From the NCBI RefSeq assembly GCF_009749525.1, contig NZ_WOAC01000001.1, forward strand, positions 124,001-188,000: DNA of 64,000 bases, given 5' to 3'. How positions within the stretch are numbered: position 1 is the stretch's first letter; each line of letters opens with the position of its first letter. Shown here piece by piece: positions 25,401-35,700 of this stretch. The translations under genes and the position numbers were made by a program. Under the pieces are notes generated by a model, which was not told the origin of the DNA, searched no databases, and saw only the letters and a program-made list of their open reading frames with translations. The DNA comes from Mesorhizobium xinjiangense. GTDB taxonomy: Bacteria; Pseudomonadota; Alphaproteobacteria; Rhizobiales; Rhizobiaceae.

Positions 25401-25802
25401 ATGATCGGACTCGTGCTCGTCACGCATGGAAGGCTGGCGGAGGAATTCCGCCAGGCCGTCGAACATGTCGTGGGTCCGCAGGAACATTTCGAAACGGTCG
25501 CCATTGGTGCCGAGGACGATATCGGGCAGCGCCGTCACGATATCGTGGAAGCCGTGCGCCGGGCCGACACGGGGGCCGGCGTCATCATCCTGACCGACAT
25601 GTTCGGCGGCACGCCCTCCAACCTGGCGATTTCGGTCATGGATCCCGAGCGCGTCGAGGTCATTGCCGGCATGAACCTGCCGATGCTGATCAAGCTGACC
25701 AGCGTGCGCACCACCGGAGACATGGGTGCGGCGCTGGAAAGCGCGCAGACGGCGGGGCGCAAATACATCAACGTCGCCAGCAAGCTCCTGAGCGGCAAAT
25801 GA
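25401..25802 (+). CDS. PTS mannose-type EIIA component
   Basis: 133-aa EIIA(Man) domain protein. The active-site histidine is His9 in MIGLVLVTHG; other family segments are HVVGPQEHFETVAIG, GAGVIILTDMFGGTPSNLA and GMNLPMLIKL. No membrane EIIBC gene is present, so, as in other alphaproteobacteria, it is probably a regulatory phosphocarrier receiving phosphate from HPr. Start chosen at 25401 (MIGLV) since homologues begin there; an in-frame ATG at 25374 is possible. The stop overlaps the HPr start codon (ATGA). Confidence 0.92.
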   Translation: MIGLVLVTHGRLAEEFRQAVEHVVGPQEHFETVAIGAEDDIGQRRHDIVEAVRRADTGAGVIILTDMFGGTPSNLAISVMDPERVEVIAGMNLPMLIKLTSVRTTGDMGAALESAQTAGRKYINVASKLLSGK

Positions 25803-26101
25803 GCGTCGAGCCTGCAACGTCGGACGACGGCGCGCTGCGCCGCCGCATCGAGATCGTCAACCGGCGCGGGCTTCATGCGCGGGCCTCGGCGAAATTCGTC
25901 CAGACGGCCGGCGGTTTCGATGCCGACATAACGGTCGAGAAGGATGGCGTCGAAGTCGGTGCGACATCCATCATGGGACTGATGATGCTGGCCGCGAGCC
26001 CCGGAACCGCCGTCACGGTGACCGCCAGGGGGCCGGAGGCGGCCACCGCCCTGGAGGCGCTGGCGGTGCTGGTGGCCAACCGTTTTGGCGAGGAGTGCTG
26101 A
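25799..26101 (+). CDS. phosphocarrier protein HPr
   Basis: 100-aa HPr. His26 in NRRGLHARASAKFV is the phosphoacceptor for EI, and Ser57 in VGATSIMGLMML corresponds to the regulatory serine modified by HprK. The first ~12 residues are an extension common in alphaproteobacterial forms. The ATG at 25799 overlaps the EIIA stop (ATGA). Together with hprK and EIIA this is an incomplete, sugar-independent PTS whose EI must be encoded elsewhere. Confidence 0.94.
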   Translation: MSVEPATSDDGALRRRIEIVNRRGLHARASAKFVQTAGGFDADITVEKDGVEVGATSIMGLMMLAASPGTAVTVTARGPEAATALEALAVLVANRFGEEC

Positions 26102-26198
26102 CCGGTCGGCCGATCGCCACGCCCATATGCACGAATAAAGATTTCCTTATGTCTTGTTGCCGGAGCGCGCCCGATCTGTTAGGGAAGCCCCCGATTGT

Positions 26199-26216
26199 CC
26201 CGCACGGCGGTGCGGG
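26199..26216 (+). promoter_or_regulatory. stable hairpin in the ahcY leader
   Basis: CCCGCAC and GTGCGGG pair perfectly around a GGCG loop, 48 bp before the ahcY start codon. No T-run follows, so it is not an intrinsic terminator. It may affect ahcY mRNA stability or be an operator. It does not resemble the known S-adenosylhomocysteine riboswitch in layout as far as can be judged by eye. Confidence 0.35.
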
Positions 26217-26263
26217 CTGTGTTCACTTGAACTCGAACAAAAATACGTCTGGAGGCGAATTCC

Positions 26264-27664
26264 ATGTCTGAGAAGTTGGATTATGTTGTGGCCGATATCG
26301 GTCTCGCGGACTGGGGCCGCAAGGAGATCGACATCGCCGAAACCGAGATGCCGGGCCTGATGGCCTGCCGCGAGGAGTTCGGCGAGGCGCAGCCGCTCAA
26401 GGGCGCACGCATCACCGGCTCGCTGCACATGACCATTCAGACGGCCGTTCTCATCGAAACGCTGAAGGCGCTCGGCGCGGATGTGCGCTGGGCCTCGTGC
26501 AACATCTTCTCCACCCAGGATCATGCCGCCGCGGCCATCGCCGCGACCGGCACGCCGGTCTTCGCGGTCAAGGGCGAGTCGCTCGAGGATTACTGGAGCT
26601 ACACCGACCAGATCTTCCAGTGGCCGGGCGGCGAACCTTCGAACATGATCCTCGACGACGGCGGCGACGCGACCATGTACATCCTGGTCGGCGCGCGCGC
26701 CGAGGCCGGCGAGGACGTGCTGTCCAAGCCCGAGTCGGAGGAAGAGGAAGTGCTGTTCGCGCAGATCAAGAAGCGCATGGCTGAGACGCCCGGCTTCTTC
26801 ACCCGCCAGCGCGAAGCGATCAAGGGCGTGACCGAAGAGACGACCACCGGCGTCAACCGGCTCTACCAGCTGCAGAAAAAGGGCCTGCTTCCCTTCCCGG
26901 CCATCAATGTCAACGACTCGGTCACCAAGTCGAAATTCGACAACAAGTATGGCTGCAAGGAATCGCTGGTCGACGGTATCCGCCGCGCCACCGACGTCAT
27001 GATGGCCGGCAAGGTCGCCGTGGTCTGCGGCTATGGCGATGTCGGCAAGGGCTCGGCCGCCTCGCTCGCCGGCGCCGGCGCGCGCATCAAGGTCACCGAG
27101 GTCGATCCGATCTGCGCCCTGCAGGCGTCGATGGACGGGTTCGAGGTCGTCACCCTCGACGACGCTGCTCCGACCGCCGACATCGTGATCACCACGACCG
27201 GCAACAAGGACGTCATCACCATCGATCACATGCGCAAGATGAAGGACATGGCGATCGTCGGGAACATCGGCCATTTCGACAACGAGATTCAGGTGGCCGC
27301 CCTGCGCAATCTCAAATGGACCAACATCAAGCCGCAGGTCGACATGATCACCTTCCCCGACGACAAGCGGATTCTTCTGCTGTCGGAAGGCCGCCTGCTC
27401 AACCTGGGCAACGCGACGGGTCATCCGAGCTTCGTCATGTCGGCGTCATTCACCAACCAGGTGCTGGCGCAGATCGAGCTGTGGGCCAAGGGCGAGCAGT
27501 ACAAGAACGAGGTTTATGTGCTGCCGAAGCACCTCGACGAGAAGGTGGCGCGGCTGCATCTGGACAAGCTCGGCGTCAATCTGACGACGCTGTCGGAAGA
27601 ACAGGCCTCCTATATCGGAGTGACACCGAAAGGTCCGTTCAAGCCGGAACACTACCGCTACTGA
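26264..27664 (+). CDS. ahcY: adenosylhomocysteinase
   Basis: 466-aa NAD-dependent enzyme that hydrolyses S-adenosylhomocysteine to homocysteine and adenosine, relieving product inhibition of methyltransferases. Seen: [39 protein letters not shown] in part, [16 protein letters not shown], the long bacterial insert around residues 150-190, [19 protein letters not shown], the NAD loop [18 protein letters not shown], and the C-terminal [10 protein letters not shown]. Full length; the conserved last gene of the chvI-to-ahcY block in Rhizobiales. AGGCG-type ribosome binding site (TGGAGGCG) precedes the ATG. Followed by a strong terminator. Confidence 0.97.
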   Translation: MSEKLDYVVADIGLADWGRKEIDIAETEMPGLMACREEFGEAQPLKGARITGSLHMTIQTAVLIETLKALGADVRWASCNIFSTQDHAAAAIAATGTPVFAVKGESLEDYWSYTDQIFQWPGGEPSNMILDDGGDATMYILVGARAEAGEDVLSKPESEEEEVLFAQIKKRMAETPGFFTRQREAIKGVTEETTTGVNRLYQLQKKGLLPFPAINVNDSVTKSKFDNKYGCKESLVDGIRRATDVMMAGKVAVVCGYGDVGKGSAASLAGAGARIKVTEVDPICALQASMDGFEVVTLDDAAPTADIVITTTGNKDVITIDHMRKMKDMAIVGNIGHFDNEIQVAALRNLKWTNIKPQVDMITFPDDKRILLLSEGRLLNLGNATGHPSFVMSASFTNQVLAQIELWAKGEQYKNEVYVLPKHLDEKVARLHLDKLGVNLTTLSEEQASYIGVTPKGPFKPEHYRY

Positions 27665-27692
27665 TTTGCTGTCAGCAGACTACAATATATAG

Positions 27693-27730
27693 ATGCCGGG
27701 CGATTGACATATCGCCCGGCATTATTTTGT
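27693..27730 (+). terminator. intrinsic terminator of ahcY
   Basis: ATGCCGGGCGAT and ATCGCCCGGCAT form a perfect 12-bp stem with a six-base loop (TGACAT), followed by TATTTTGT. It ends the ahcY transcript 30 bp after the stop codon. Confidence 0.9.
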
Positions 27731-27824
27731 GACGCTGCCTTCTTCACGCCGATTCGCCGGCCCGGTACAGTAGGGTGATTCGCTTTGACGGGCGTCCTGC
27801 GGCGGGATCGCCCGGCGCATCGGC

Positions 27825-27848
27825 CCGAAAATCGGAATCGGTTTTCGG
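27825..27848. repeat. CCGAAAA/TTTTCGG palindromic repeat upstream of divL
   Basis: CCGAAAATCG and CGGTTTTCGG form an imperfect inverted repeat followed by AAGCATGATGC, resembling the short palindromic repeats scattered in rhizobial genomes (CCGAAAACCG...TTTTCGG...ATCATGC type). It occupies part of the 306-bp region between ahcY and divL (27665-27970), where no gene is seen apart from the ahcY terminator. Confidence 0.45.
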
Positions 27849-27970
27849 AAAGCATGATGCGTCGGCGCCAAGTGACAGGGCGTCCATTGTGCGTCCGAAT
27901 GGACGCATGGCGCCCCAGAAGCGCGACGCAGCCGGGCGGCGACACGACGTCCGGCGGAGAGGAAGAGGGC

Positions 27971-30511
27971 ATGCGAGGAAGAAACCCGCGGGATTCGGGG
28001 ATCGGCGGGTGTTCGGCAAGACGCCTGGGGGAGAAGCTGCGATGCGCGCCTGACAGGCGGTTCGCGGCTGCCTTTTCGCCGTTTGCCGCAGCAGCCATGC
28101 TGACAGCCTCGCCCGCCCGCGCGGCCGAAACGGCAGTCGGCGCAATCGCCGGCGGCTTCGGCGCCTCCGAGGTCATCCAGGTGGCGACCTTCGCCGGTGT
28201 CATGAGCGCCGCCATCCTGTCGGCCATCTGGCTCATTCGCGAGCGTGGCCGCGTGGCGGCCGAAAATCTCGACCTGCGGGCGCGCATCGCCGAACTCAAT
28301 GCCTCGGTGCAGCGCTCCGAAGCCCTGTTCAACCTCAAGGACAGCCGCCACGTGGTGTGGTCGAACGACCATCGCAAGCCCACCGTCGCCGGCTCGCTGG
28401 GCGACGTGCCGGGCGTTCCCGAGGAGCGGGCGACCTTTCTCGCCTTCGGCCGCTGGCTGCAGCCGCAATCCGCCGCCTCGCTCGAAAATGCCGTGACAGC
28501 GCTGCGCGAACGCGGTGCCCCGTTCGATCTTGTCGCCGAAACGATCGCCGGCGGGCTGGTCGAGGTGCAGGGCCGGCGCGCCGGCGCGAGCGCCGTAGTG
28601 CGCTTTCTCGGCCTGACCGAGCGGCGCAAGGAGCATGCCCGCCTCAAGCTCGACCATGCCCGGCTCATGGCGCATCACGAAACCATGCTTGCCCTGCTCG
28701 ATACGCTCGAAACGCCGTTCTGGCTGCGCGATCAGGAGGGCCGCCTCGAGCACGTCAACCAGGCCTATGCCATCGCGGTGGAGAGCGGGACGCCGCAAAA
28801 GGCGACCGAGATGCAGCGGGAATTCCTCGATGCGCGCGCCCGCACGGCGATTACCCACAGCCATGCCGTCGATGCGATCTTCGACGAGACCGTTTCCACG
28901 GTGGTCGGTGGCGACCGCCGCTTGTTCGCCGTCACCGACGTCAAGGGCAGCCAGGCCTCGGCCGGTCTCGCCATCGACCGCAGCGAGGTCGAGGCGCTGC
29001 GCAGCGAACTCGAACGGATGCAGAGGAGCCACGCCGACACGCTCGATCAGCTGACGACAGCGGTCGCGATATTCGACGCCGAGCAGAAGCTGCTGTTCTT
29101 CAATCATGCCTTCCAGGAACTGTGGGAACTCGATCCGGGCTTCCTGGCAAGCAAGCCCGACAACACGCTGCTGCTCGACCGGCTGAGAAGTGCCGGCATG
29201 CTCGCCGAGCAGCCCGAATGGCGCCGCTGGAAGGAAAACGTGCTGGCCGCCTACCGCTCCGCCGAGCGCGTGGAGCATCTGTGGCATCTGCCCGACGGGC
29301 GCACGCTGCGCGTCATCGCCAATCCGCATCCGCAAGGCGGCGTCGCATGGGTGTTCGAGAACCTGACCGAGCGCTTCGATCTGGAAAGCCGCTACAACGC
29401 CGCCATGCGCGTGCAGGACGAAACGCTCGACAATCTGGCCGAAGGCGTCGCCGTGTTCGGCTCGGACGGAAAAATCCGGCTTTACAATCCCGCCTTCATC
29501 TCGCTCTGGCGCCTGGGGACCGACGATTTCGACCCCGAGACCCATATCGCCGCCATCAGCCGGGCCTGCGAGCGCATCGCGGTGGACAATCCGTGGCCGG
29601 TCTTCGTCGCCCAGGTGACCGGTTTCGACGACGAGCGCCACGAGCAGCACGGTCAGGTCGAGCTGGTCGACGGCACGATCCTCAGCCATGCGCTCATCCC
29701 GCTGCCCAATGGCCAGGTCATGCTGACCTTCGTCGACGTGACCGACAGCGTCAATTTCGAGCGCGCCCTGCAGGACAAGAACGAGGCCTTGCAGAAGGCC
29801 GACCGGTTGAAGAACGAATTCGTCCAGCACGTCTCCTACGAGTTGCGCTCGCCGCTGACCAACATCATCGGTTTCACCGAGCTTTTGACCATGCGGGAAA
29901 CGGGGCAGCTGAACGACCGGCAGCGCGAATATGTCGACCATATCGGCTCGTCCTCCTCGGTGCTCTTGACCATCGTCAACGACATTCTGGACCTGGCAAC
30001 CGTCGATGCCGGCATCATGGAGCTCGACTATGGCGAGGTGCCGGTCGCCGGGACGGTCGACGCCGCCGCCGATCTTATCGCCGAAAAGCTGCGCGAACAT
30101 TCCATCAGGCTCGCCATCGACACGCGCGAGGCGCCCGCCTCCATGCAGGCCGATGAAAACCGTCTGCGCCAGGTCCTGTTCAATCTCTTGAGCAATGCGG
30201 CCAATTACGCGCCCGAGCATTCGACGATCGAGTTCGTCTGCCGCCAGGAAGCGGACGGCGTGACCTTCATGGTGCACGATGCCGGTCCCGGCATGCCGCC
30301 CGAAATCCTCGACATCGCCTTCAAGCGCTTCGAGCCGCGCGCCAATGGCGGGCGCCATCGCGGCGCCGGCCTCGGCCTTGCCATCGTCAAGAGCTTCGTC
30401 GAGCTGCATGGCGGCACGGTGAAGATCGAAAGCGGCGCCCATATGCGCGGTACCCGCGTCACCTGCCGCTTTCCGCTCGCTCCGGTGGGTGCGAGGGCGG
30501 CGGCGGAGTAG
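27971..30511 (+). CDS. divL: DivL-like PAS-domain kinase homologue with tyrosine in place of histidine
   Basis: 846-aa protein: an N-terminal hydrophobic segment (about 25-45) and a TM near 55-80, several PAS-like regions (about 110-600; for example ALLDTLETPFWLRDQEG, LDNLAEGVAVFGSDGKIRLY), then a HisKA-like dimerisation helix and HATPase. The position of the phosphoacceptor histidine is Tyr623 (FVQHVSYELRSPLTNIIGF), the hallmark of DivL, which in Caulobacter controls CckA and the cell cycle. ATP-site motifs are intact (NLLSNAANYAPEH, DAGPGMP, GAGLGLAIVKSF). ATG 27971 follows GAGGAAGAGGG. Six bp before the tsaE-amgK fusion. Confidence 0.88.
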   Translation: MRGRNPRDSGIGGCSARRLGEKLRCAPDRRFAAAFSPFAAAAMLTASPARAAETAVGAIAGGFGASEVIQVATFAGVMSAAILSAIWLIRERGRVAAENLDLRARIAELNASVQRSEALFNLKDSRHVVWSNDHRKPTVAGSLGDVPGVPEERATFLAFGRWLQPQSAASLENAVTALRERGAPFDLVAETIAGGLVEVQGRRAGASAVVRFLGLTERRKEHARLKLDHARLMAHHETMLALLDTLETPFWLRDQEGRLEHVNQAYAIAVESGTPQKATEMQREFLDARARTAITHSHAVDAIFDETVSTVVGGDRRLFAVTDVKGSQASAGLAIDRSEVEALRSELERMQRSHADTLDQLTTAVAIFDAEQKLLFFNHAFQELWELDPGFLASKPDNTLLLDRLRSAGMLAEQPEWRRWKENVLAAYRSAERVEHLWHLPDGRTLRVIANPHPQGGVAWVFENLTERFDLESRYNAAMRVQDETLDNLAEGVAVFGSDGKIRLYNPAFISLWRLGTDDFDPETHIAAISRACERIAVDNPWPVFVAQVTGFDDERHEQHGQVELVDGTILSHALIPLPNGQVMLTFVDVTDSVNFERALQDKNEALQKADRLKNEFVQHVSYELRSPLTNIIGFTELLTMRETGQLNDRQREYVDHIGSSSSVLLTIVNDILDLATVDAGIMELDYGEVPVAGTVDAAADLIAEKLREHSIRLAIDTREAPASMQADENRLRQVLFNLLSNAANYAPEHSTIEFVCRQEADGVTFMVHDAGPGMPPEILDIAFKRFEPRANGGRHRGAGLGLAIVKSFVELHGGTVKIESGAHMRGTRVTCRFPLAPVGARAAAE

Positions 30512-30517
30512 CCATCT

Positions 30518-32029
30518 ATGGCCGGTTCGCCCATCGACATCGCCTTGCCCGACGAGGCCGCCACGCAGCGCCTCGGCGAAGACCTGGCACGCGCCCTGCG
30601 GCCGGGCGACATGGTGCATCTGCGCGGCGATCTCGGCGCCGGCAAGACGACGCTGGCGCGCGCCGTCATCCGGGCCGTCGCCGACGACGAAGGGCTGGAG
30701 GTGCCGAGCCCGACCTTCACGCTCGTGCAGAGCTATGAGCTGCGGCTTCCGGTCCATCATCTCGACCTCTACCGCCTCGGCACGCCCGACGAACTCGACG
30801 AGCTTGGCGTGGAGGAACTGGCCGAGGACGGGGTTGCACTCGTCGAATGGCCCGAACATGGCGGCGACGCCCTGCCAAGAGCGACGCTGGTCGTCGAACT
30901 GACCCAGGAGGACGGCGCACGCCGGGCCGCCATCGAGGGTGCGCCGCCCGCCATGGAACGCGTGTCCCGCTCGCTCGATATCCGGCGCTTTCTGCACGAT
31001 GCCGGCTGGGGGGCAGCGCATCGGCGCTACCTGCAGGGCGATGCCTCCACCCGCACCTACGAGACCGTCACGCTCGCGGGCCAGGCGCCGCGCATTCTGA
31101 TGGACGCGCCGGCCCATTCGAGCGGCCCGCCGGTCCGCGACGGCAAGCCCTACGCCCAGATCGCGCACATCGCCGAATCGGTGACGCCTTTCGTGGCCAT
31201 AGACCGCATGCTGGGCGAGGCGGGCTTTGCCGTGCCCGCGATCCACGCCGCCGATCTCGACGTCGGCCTCCTGCTGATCGAGCATCTGGGCGGCGGCGCG
31301 TTTCCGGATCCGGCAGGCAAGCCGATCACCGAGCGCTACGAAGCGGCGGCCGAACTGCTGGCAGCCGTCCATGCCCGATCCTGGCCACGGGAGATCGCGC
31401 TGGACGGCGGCCACGTCCACCGCATTCCGGATTTCGACCGCCAGGCCATGCTGATCGAGGTGGAACTGCTTCTCGACTGGTACCTGCCGGACATCACGGG
31501 CAAGCCTGTCGACGACAGATTGAGGCGTGACTATGTGGCCGCCTGGAACACGGTGCTCGACCGCCTCGCCGGTGCGCAAACGAGCGTGGTTCTGCGCGAT
31601 TTCCATTCGCCCAACATCATCTGGCGCGCGGAGAGACAGGGCCTCGACCGTCTCGGCATCATCGATTTCCAGGATGCCATGCTCGGTCCGGCCGCCTATG
31701 ACGTCGCCTCGCTCGCGCTCGACGCACGCGTCACGATATCGCCGGCTCTGGAAGCCGCCATCGTCAGCGCCTATACACGGGCACGGGCCGCTGCGAGCGG
31801 CTTCGACAAGGCTTCGTTCGAGGAGGCGTATGCAATCATGGGCGCTCAGCGCAATGCGAAGATCATGGGGCTGTTCGTGCGCCTTCACCGCCGCGACGGC
31901 AAGCCCGCCTATCGCGATCACCTGCCACGCGTGCGCGAGTATCTGGCCCGCTGCCTCGAGCACCCGGCACTCGAGCCGGTGGCCCGGTTCTGCGCCGCCC
32001 ACGATCTCTTGAAGCAGGCTCGGGCATGA
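30518..32029 (+). CDS. TsaE ATPase fused to AmgK-like sugar kinase
   Basis: 503-aa bifunctional protein. Residues about 1-150 are TsaE, the ATPase needed with TsaB/TsaD for t6A37 tRNA modification: P-loop GDLGAGKT (37-44), PSPTFTLVQSYE, HHLDLYRLG, LVEWPEHGG. Residues about 160-500 are a phosphotransferase-fold kinase like AmgK (anomeric MurNAc/GlcNAc kinase): YLQGDASTRTYETV, LLLIEHLGGG, catalytic Asp361 in VLRDFHSPNIIW, LGIIDFQDAMLGP. The next gene, overlapping by 4 bp, is MurU-like, so the kinase half fits the EI-independent peptidoglycan recycling route to UDP-MurNAc. Confidence 0.9.
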   Translation: MAGSPIDIALPDEAATQRLGEDLARALRPGDMVHLRGDLGAGKTTLARAVIRAVADDEGLEVPSPTFTLVQSYELRLPVHHLDLYRLGTPDELDELGVEELAEDGVALVEWPEHGGDALPRATLVVELTQEDGARRAAIEGAPPAMERVSRSLDIRRFLHDAGWGAAHRRYLQGDASTRTYETVTLAGQAPRILMDAPAHSSGPPVRDGKPYAQIAHIAESVTPFVAIDRMLGEAGFAVPAIHAADLDVGLLLIEHLGGGAFPDPAGKPITERYEAAAELLAAVHARSWPREIALDGGHVHRIPDFDRQAMLIEVELLLDWYLPDITGKPVDDRLRRDYVAAWNTVLDRLAGAQTSVVLRDFHSPNIIWRAERQGLDRLGIIDFQDAMLGPAAYDVASLALDARVTISPALEAAIVSAYTRARAAASGFDKASFEEAYAIMGAQRNAKIMGLFVRLHRRDGKPAYRDHLPRVREYLARCLEHPALEPVARFCAAHDLLKQARA

Positions 32030-32757
32030 CCGCGCGGCTCCCCTCGACCGCGATGGTGCTCGCCGCCGGGCGCGGCCTGCGCATGCGTCCGATCACCGAA
32101 ACTCTGCCCAAGCCCCTGGTGCCGGTCGCCGGCAGGCCGTTGATCGACTGGGGGCTCGACAGCCTGGCGGCCGCCGGCGTGGCAAGGGCCGTCGTCAACG
32201 TCCACCATCTGGGCGAACAGGTCGCAGCCCATGTCGGGAGCCGCAAACGCCCCGAAGTGACCGTTTCCGACGAACGCGACGAATTGCTGGATTCTGCCGG
32301 CGGCATCGTCAAGGCACTGCCGCTTCTTGGGTCCGAGCCGTTCTTCGTCCTCAATGCCGACACGTTCTGGGTCGCCGACAACGGCGCCAACCTGCCCGCC
32401 CTGGCCGACGCCTGGGACGAGGGCCGCATGGACATCCTTCTCATGCTGGCCGAGCCCGGTCAGGCGACCGGCCACACCGGCAAGACCGATTTCCTGCGCG
32501 ACGAAACGGGCCGGCTCGTCCGCGCGGCAGGCGCCGGCAGTGGCTCCATCTATGCCGGTGCGGCGATCGTCCACCCGCGCATCTTTGCCGGCGCAACTGC
32601 ACAACCGCATTCGCTCAACCTCTATTTCGACCGGGCCATCGCCGCCGGGCGCCTTTTCGGCCTGCCGATGCAGGGCGCCTGGATCACGGTCGGCACGCCG
32701 GACGGCCTTGCCGCGGCCGAAGCGGCCATCGCCCGGATGGAAGCGACGGCGTCATGA
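32026..32757 (+). CDS. murU: nucleotidyltransferase, MurU-like (MurNAc-1-phosphate uridylyltransferase)
   Basis: 243-aa sugar-nucleotidyltransferase. N-terminal MVLAAGRGLRMRPITETLPKPLVPVAGRPLIDW (given in part) has the G-x-G-x-R-M and PKP signatures; VNVHHLGEQVAAHV, FVLNADTFW (metal-binding Asp) and GAAIVHPRIF follow. Start codon overlaps the end of the AmgK-fusion gene (ATGA), matching the amgK-murU pair that recycles MurNAc and confers intrinsic fosfomycin tolerance in proteobacteria. Its own stop overlaps the addB start by 4 bp. Confidence 0.88.
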   Translation: MTARLPSTAMVLAAGRGLRMRPITETLPKPLVPVAGRPLIDWGLDSLAAAGVARAVVNVHHLGEQVAAHVGSRKRPEVTVSDERDELLDSAGGIVKALPLLGSEPFFVLNADTFWVADNGANLPALADAWDEGRMDILLMLAEPGQATGHTGKTDFLRDETGRLVRAAGAGSGSIYAGAAIVHPRIFAGATAQPHSLNLYFDRAIAAGRLFGLPMQGAWITVGTPDGLAAAEAAIARMEATAS

Positions 32758-35700
32758 CCCGGCGGCCGGCGCCGCGCCTCTGGTCGATCCCGCCCGGCGT
32801 TGCCTTCCTGCCGACCCTGGCCGACGCGCTCATGCGCGGCGATCTCGTCGAAGGCTTCGTCTTTGACGGCGACCCCATGCGGCTCGCCGACGTCACGATC
32901 TACGTCCCGACACGCCGCGCGGCACGCGCCTTGCGCAGCGTCTTCGTGGAGAAGATGGGCGGCGCCTCGGCGATCCTGCCGGCCATACGCCCGCTCGGCG
33001 ATTTCGATGAGGAGGCGGGCCTGTTCGAGGCCGACGGCGGCACGGCGCTCGACCTCGCCCCGCCCGTCGGCGCGCTCGACCGGCTGCTCTTCCTCGCGCC
33101 GCTGCTGCGGCGCTGGAAGTCGCGCCTGCCGGCCCATGTCGCGGCCATGTTCGAAGAAGACATCGTCGTGCCGGCTTCGACGGCCGATGCGATCTGGCTG
33201 GCGCGCGACCTCGCCGCGCTGATGGACGAGATCGAGACGGAGGACGCCGACTGGAACGCCCTTTCCTCGCTGGTCGGCGGCGATTTGAGCGCCTGGTGGC
33301 AGGTCACCCTCGACTTTTTGCAGATCGTCACGTCGGTCTGGCCGCAGGCGCTTGAGGAGATGGACCGATCCAATCCCGCCGCCCACCGCAACGCGATGAT
33401 CGAGGCGGAGGCGGCGCGCCTTGCCCGCAATCGGCAAGGACCGGTGATCGCTGCCGGCTCGACCGGCTCGGTTCCGGCAACCGCGCGGCTGCTGGCGGCG
33501 ATCGCGCGGCTGCCGATGGGCGCGGTCGTGCTGCCCGGTCTCGACAAGACGCTCGACGAGGACGCCTGGTCGCTGATCGGCGAAGCCGATTCCGCTCCAT
33601 CGGCCTTCGGCCATCCGCAATACGGATTGAAGAAGCTTCTCGGCATCATCGGCGTCGACCGGCAAGAGGTCATCGAGATCGGATCGCTCGACGCCGGTCT
33701 CGCCGCCCGCCGCAATCTCGTTTCACAGGCCCTGCGCCCGGCCGAAACAACCGACAAATGGGCCGAGATCGGGCCGGAAATCGAAGCAGCGATCGCCGAT
33801 GGCGCGCTGGACGGCGTCAGCCTCATCGAGGCGGCGAACGAACGCGAAGAGGCGCTGGCGATCGCCATCGCGCTGCGCGACGCGGTCGAGGACAGGGCGA
33901 GCCACGCCGCGCTTGTCACCGGCGACCGCGAACTGGCGCGGCGCGTCTCGACGGAACTGTTGCGTTTCGGCATACGCGCCGACGATTCCGGCGGTGCGCC
34001 GCTGTCGCGCACGCCGCCCGGCGCTCTCCTGACCCTGGCCCTCGAATGTATCTTCCGTCCCGGCGATCCCGTGGCGCTGCTTGCGCTTGTCAAGCATCCG
34101 CTGCTGCGGCTGGGTACGGAGCGAAAACGGCTCCAGCCAATCGTCGAAAAGCTCGAGCTCGTCCTGTTGCGCGGCGGCACCGGCCGGCCGGATATCGCAA
34201 GCCTCAAGGCGGATCTCGAACGCCGACTGGAACGGCTGGCCGAGGAGCGGCCGCCCTTCTGGATAGAGCGGCTGCAGCCGCGAGACAGGGACGAGCTTGC
34301 CGCATTCCTCGACCGGCTCGACACGGCGATCGCGCCGCTTGTCTGCCTGCGCGGCACCAGTCAGACCGGCATTGCCGCCATCGCCACGGCGAGCATTGAA
34401 GCTCTGGAAGCACTGGCGCGCGACGAGAACGCGAGCCCGGTCGAGCTCTACGAAGGCGACGCGGGAGAAAAATTCGCCGCGATCATGGCCGATCTCGTCA
34501 CGGCGAGCGCCGGCCTCGAATTCGAGGCGGAGGAATGGCCCGATATCGCGACCGCGCTCATGGCCGGCGAGACTGTCAAGCCGAAGGCGGGCGCCGATAT
34601 GCGCGTGTCGATCTGGGGCGCGCTGGAAGCGCGGCTGCAACATGTCGACACGCTGATCGTCGGCGGCCTCAACGAAGGAAGCTGGCCGCGCAAGGCCGAG
34701 GCCGACCGCTTCATGTCCCGCATGATGAAGACGGGGATGGAGCTGGAACCGCCGGAGCGGCGTATCGGCCTTGCGGCGCATGATTTCGCAATGGCGATGG
34801 GCGCTCCGCGCCTCATCCTGTCGCGCGCCGACCGCGCCGGCGACGCACCGGCCGTCATGTCGCGCTGGCTGCAGCGCCTGACGACGCTTGCCGGCGATCC
34901 CGCCTGCACCGTCATGCGCCGGCTTGGCGCGGTCTACGTCTCCTGGGCGCGGGCGATAGACATTGCGCCGGACGTCGAATTCGTGCCGCGGCCCAATCCG
35001 GCGCCGCTGCTTGCCGCCCGACCCCGACGCTTCTCCGTCACCGAAATCGAGACCTTGCGCCGCGATCCCTATGCCGTCTATGCAAGAAAGGTGCTCGGCC
35101 TCCACCCGCTCGATCCGCTGGTGCGCGATCCCGGCGCCGCGGAGCGGGGGACGCTGTTTCACGAGATCCTGCATCGCTTCACCGTCGCCGGCGGGGTGGC
35201 CGGAACGGACGATCCGCGGCAAAGGCTTTTGGCGATCGCCCGCCAGACCTTCGACGAAGCCGCACTGCCGGACGACGTGGAGGCGATCTGGTGGCCGCGC
35301 TTCGTCGCCATGGCCGACGAGATCGTCGACTGGGAGAATGGGCGCGGCGGCGTGCTGGAGACGGCCAGCGAGGCGGCGGCACGCGCGACCGAGATCGCAT
35401 CGAGCGGCGTGACCCTGTCGGGGCGGGCCGACCGCATCGACGTGCGTCCCGGGGGCCTTGCCGATATTCTCGACTTCAAGACGGGCAGCAGCCCCTCCAA
35501 ACGGCAGGCCCATACGCTGGTCGCGCCACAGTTGGCGCTCGAAGGCGCGCTCTTGAAACGCGGCGCCTTTGCCGAGCTCGGCGCGCAGAGGCCGGCCGAC
35601 CTCGCCTATGTGCGGCTCAGACCCAAGGGGCTGGTGGAGCACGAATCGATCCTGGACATCAGGGGCTCGATAAAGACGGCTGACGCGCTGTCGGAGGAGG

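Noticed and set aside
26102-26263. Possible SAH riboswitch upstream of ahcY
   Set aside because: Only one simple 7-bp hairpin is visible; the multi-stem pseudoknot layout of the known SAH riboswitch could not be reconstructed by eye. A covariance-model search would decide.
27722-32002. Open frame of 1426 codons on the minus strand
   Set aside because: It is antisense to divL and the TsaE-AmgK gene, has His/Arg/Gly-rich low-information translation and no motif. Long antisense frames are expected in GC-rich coding DNA with strong third-position bias.
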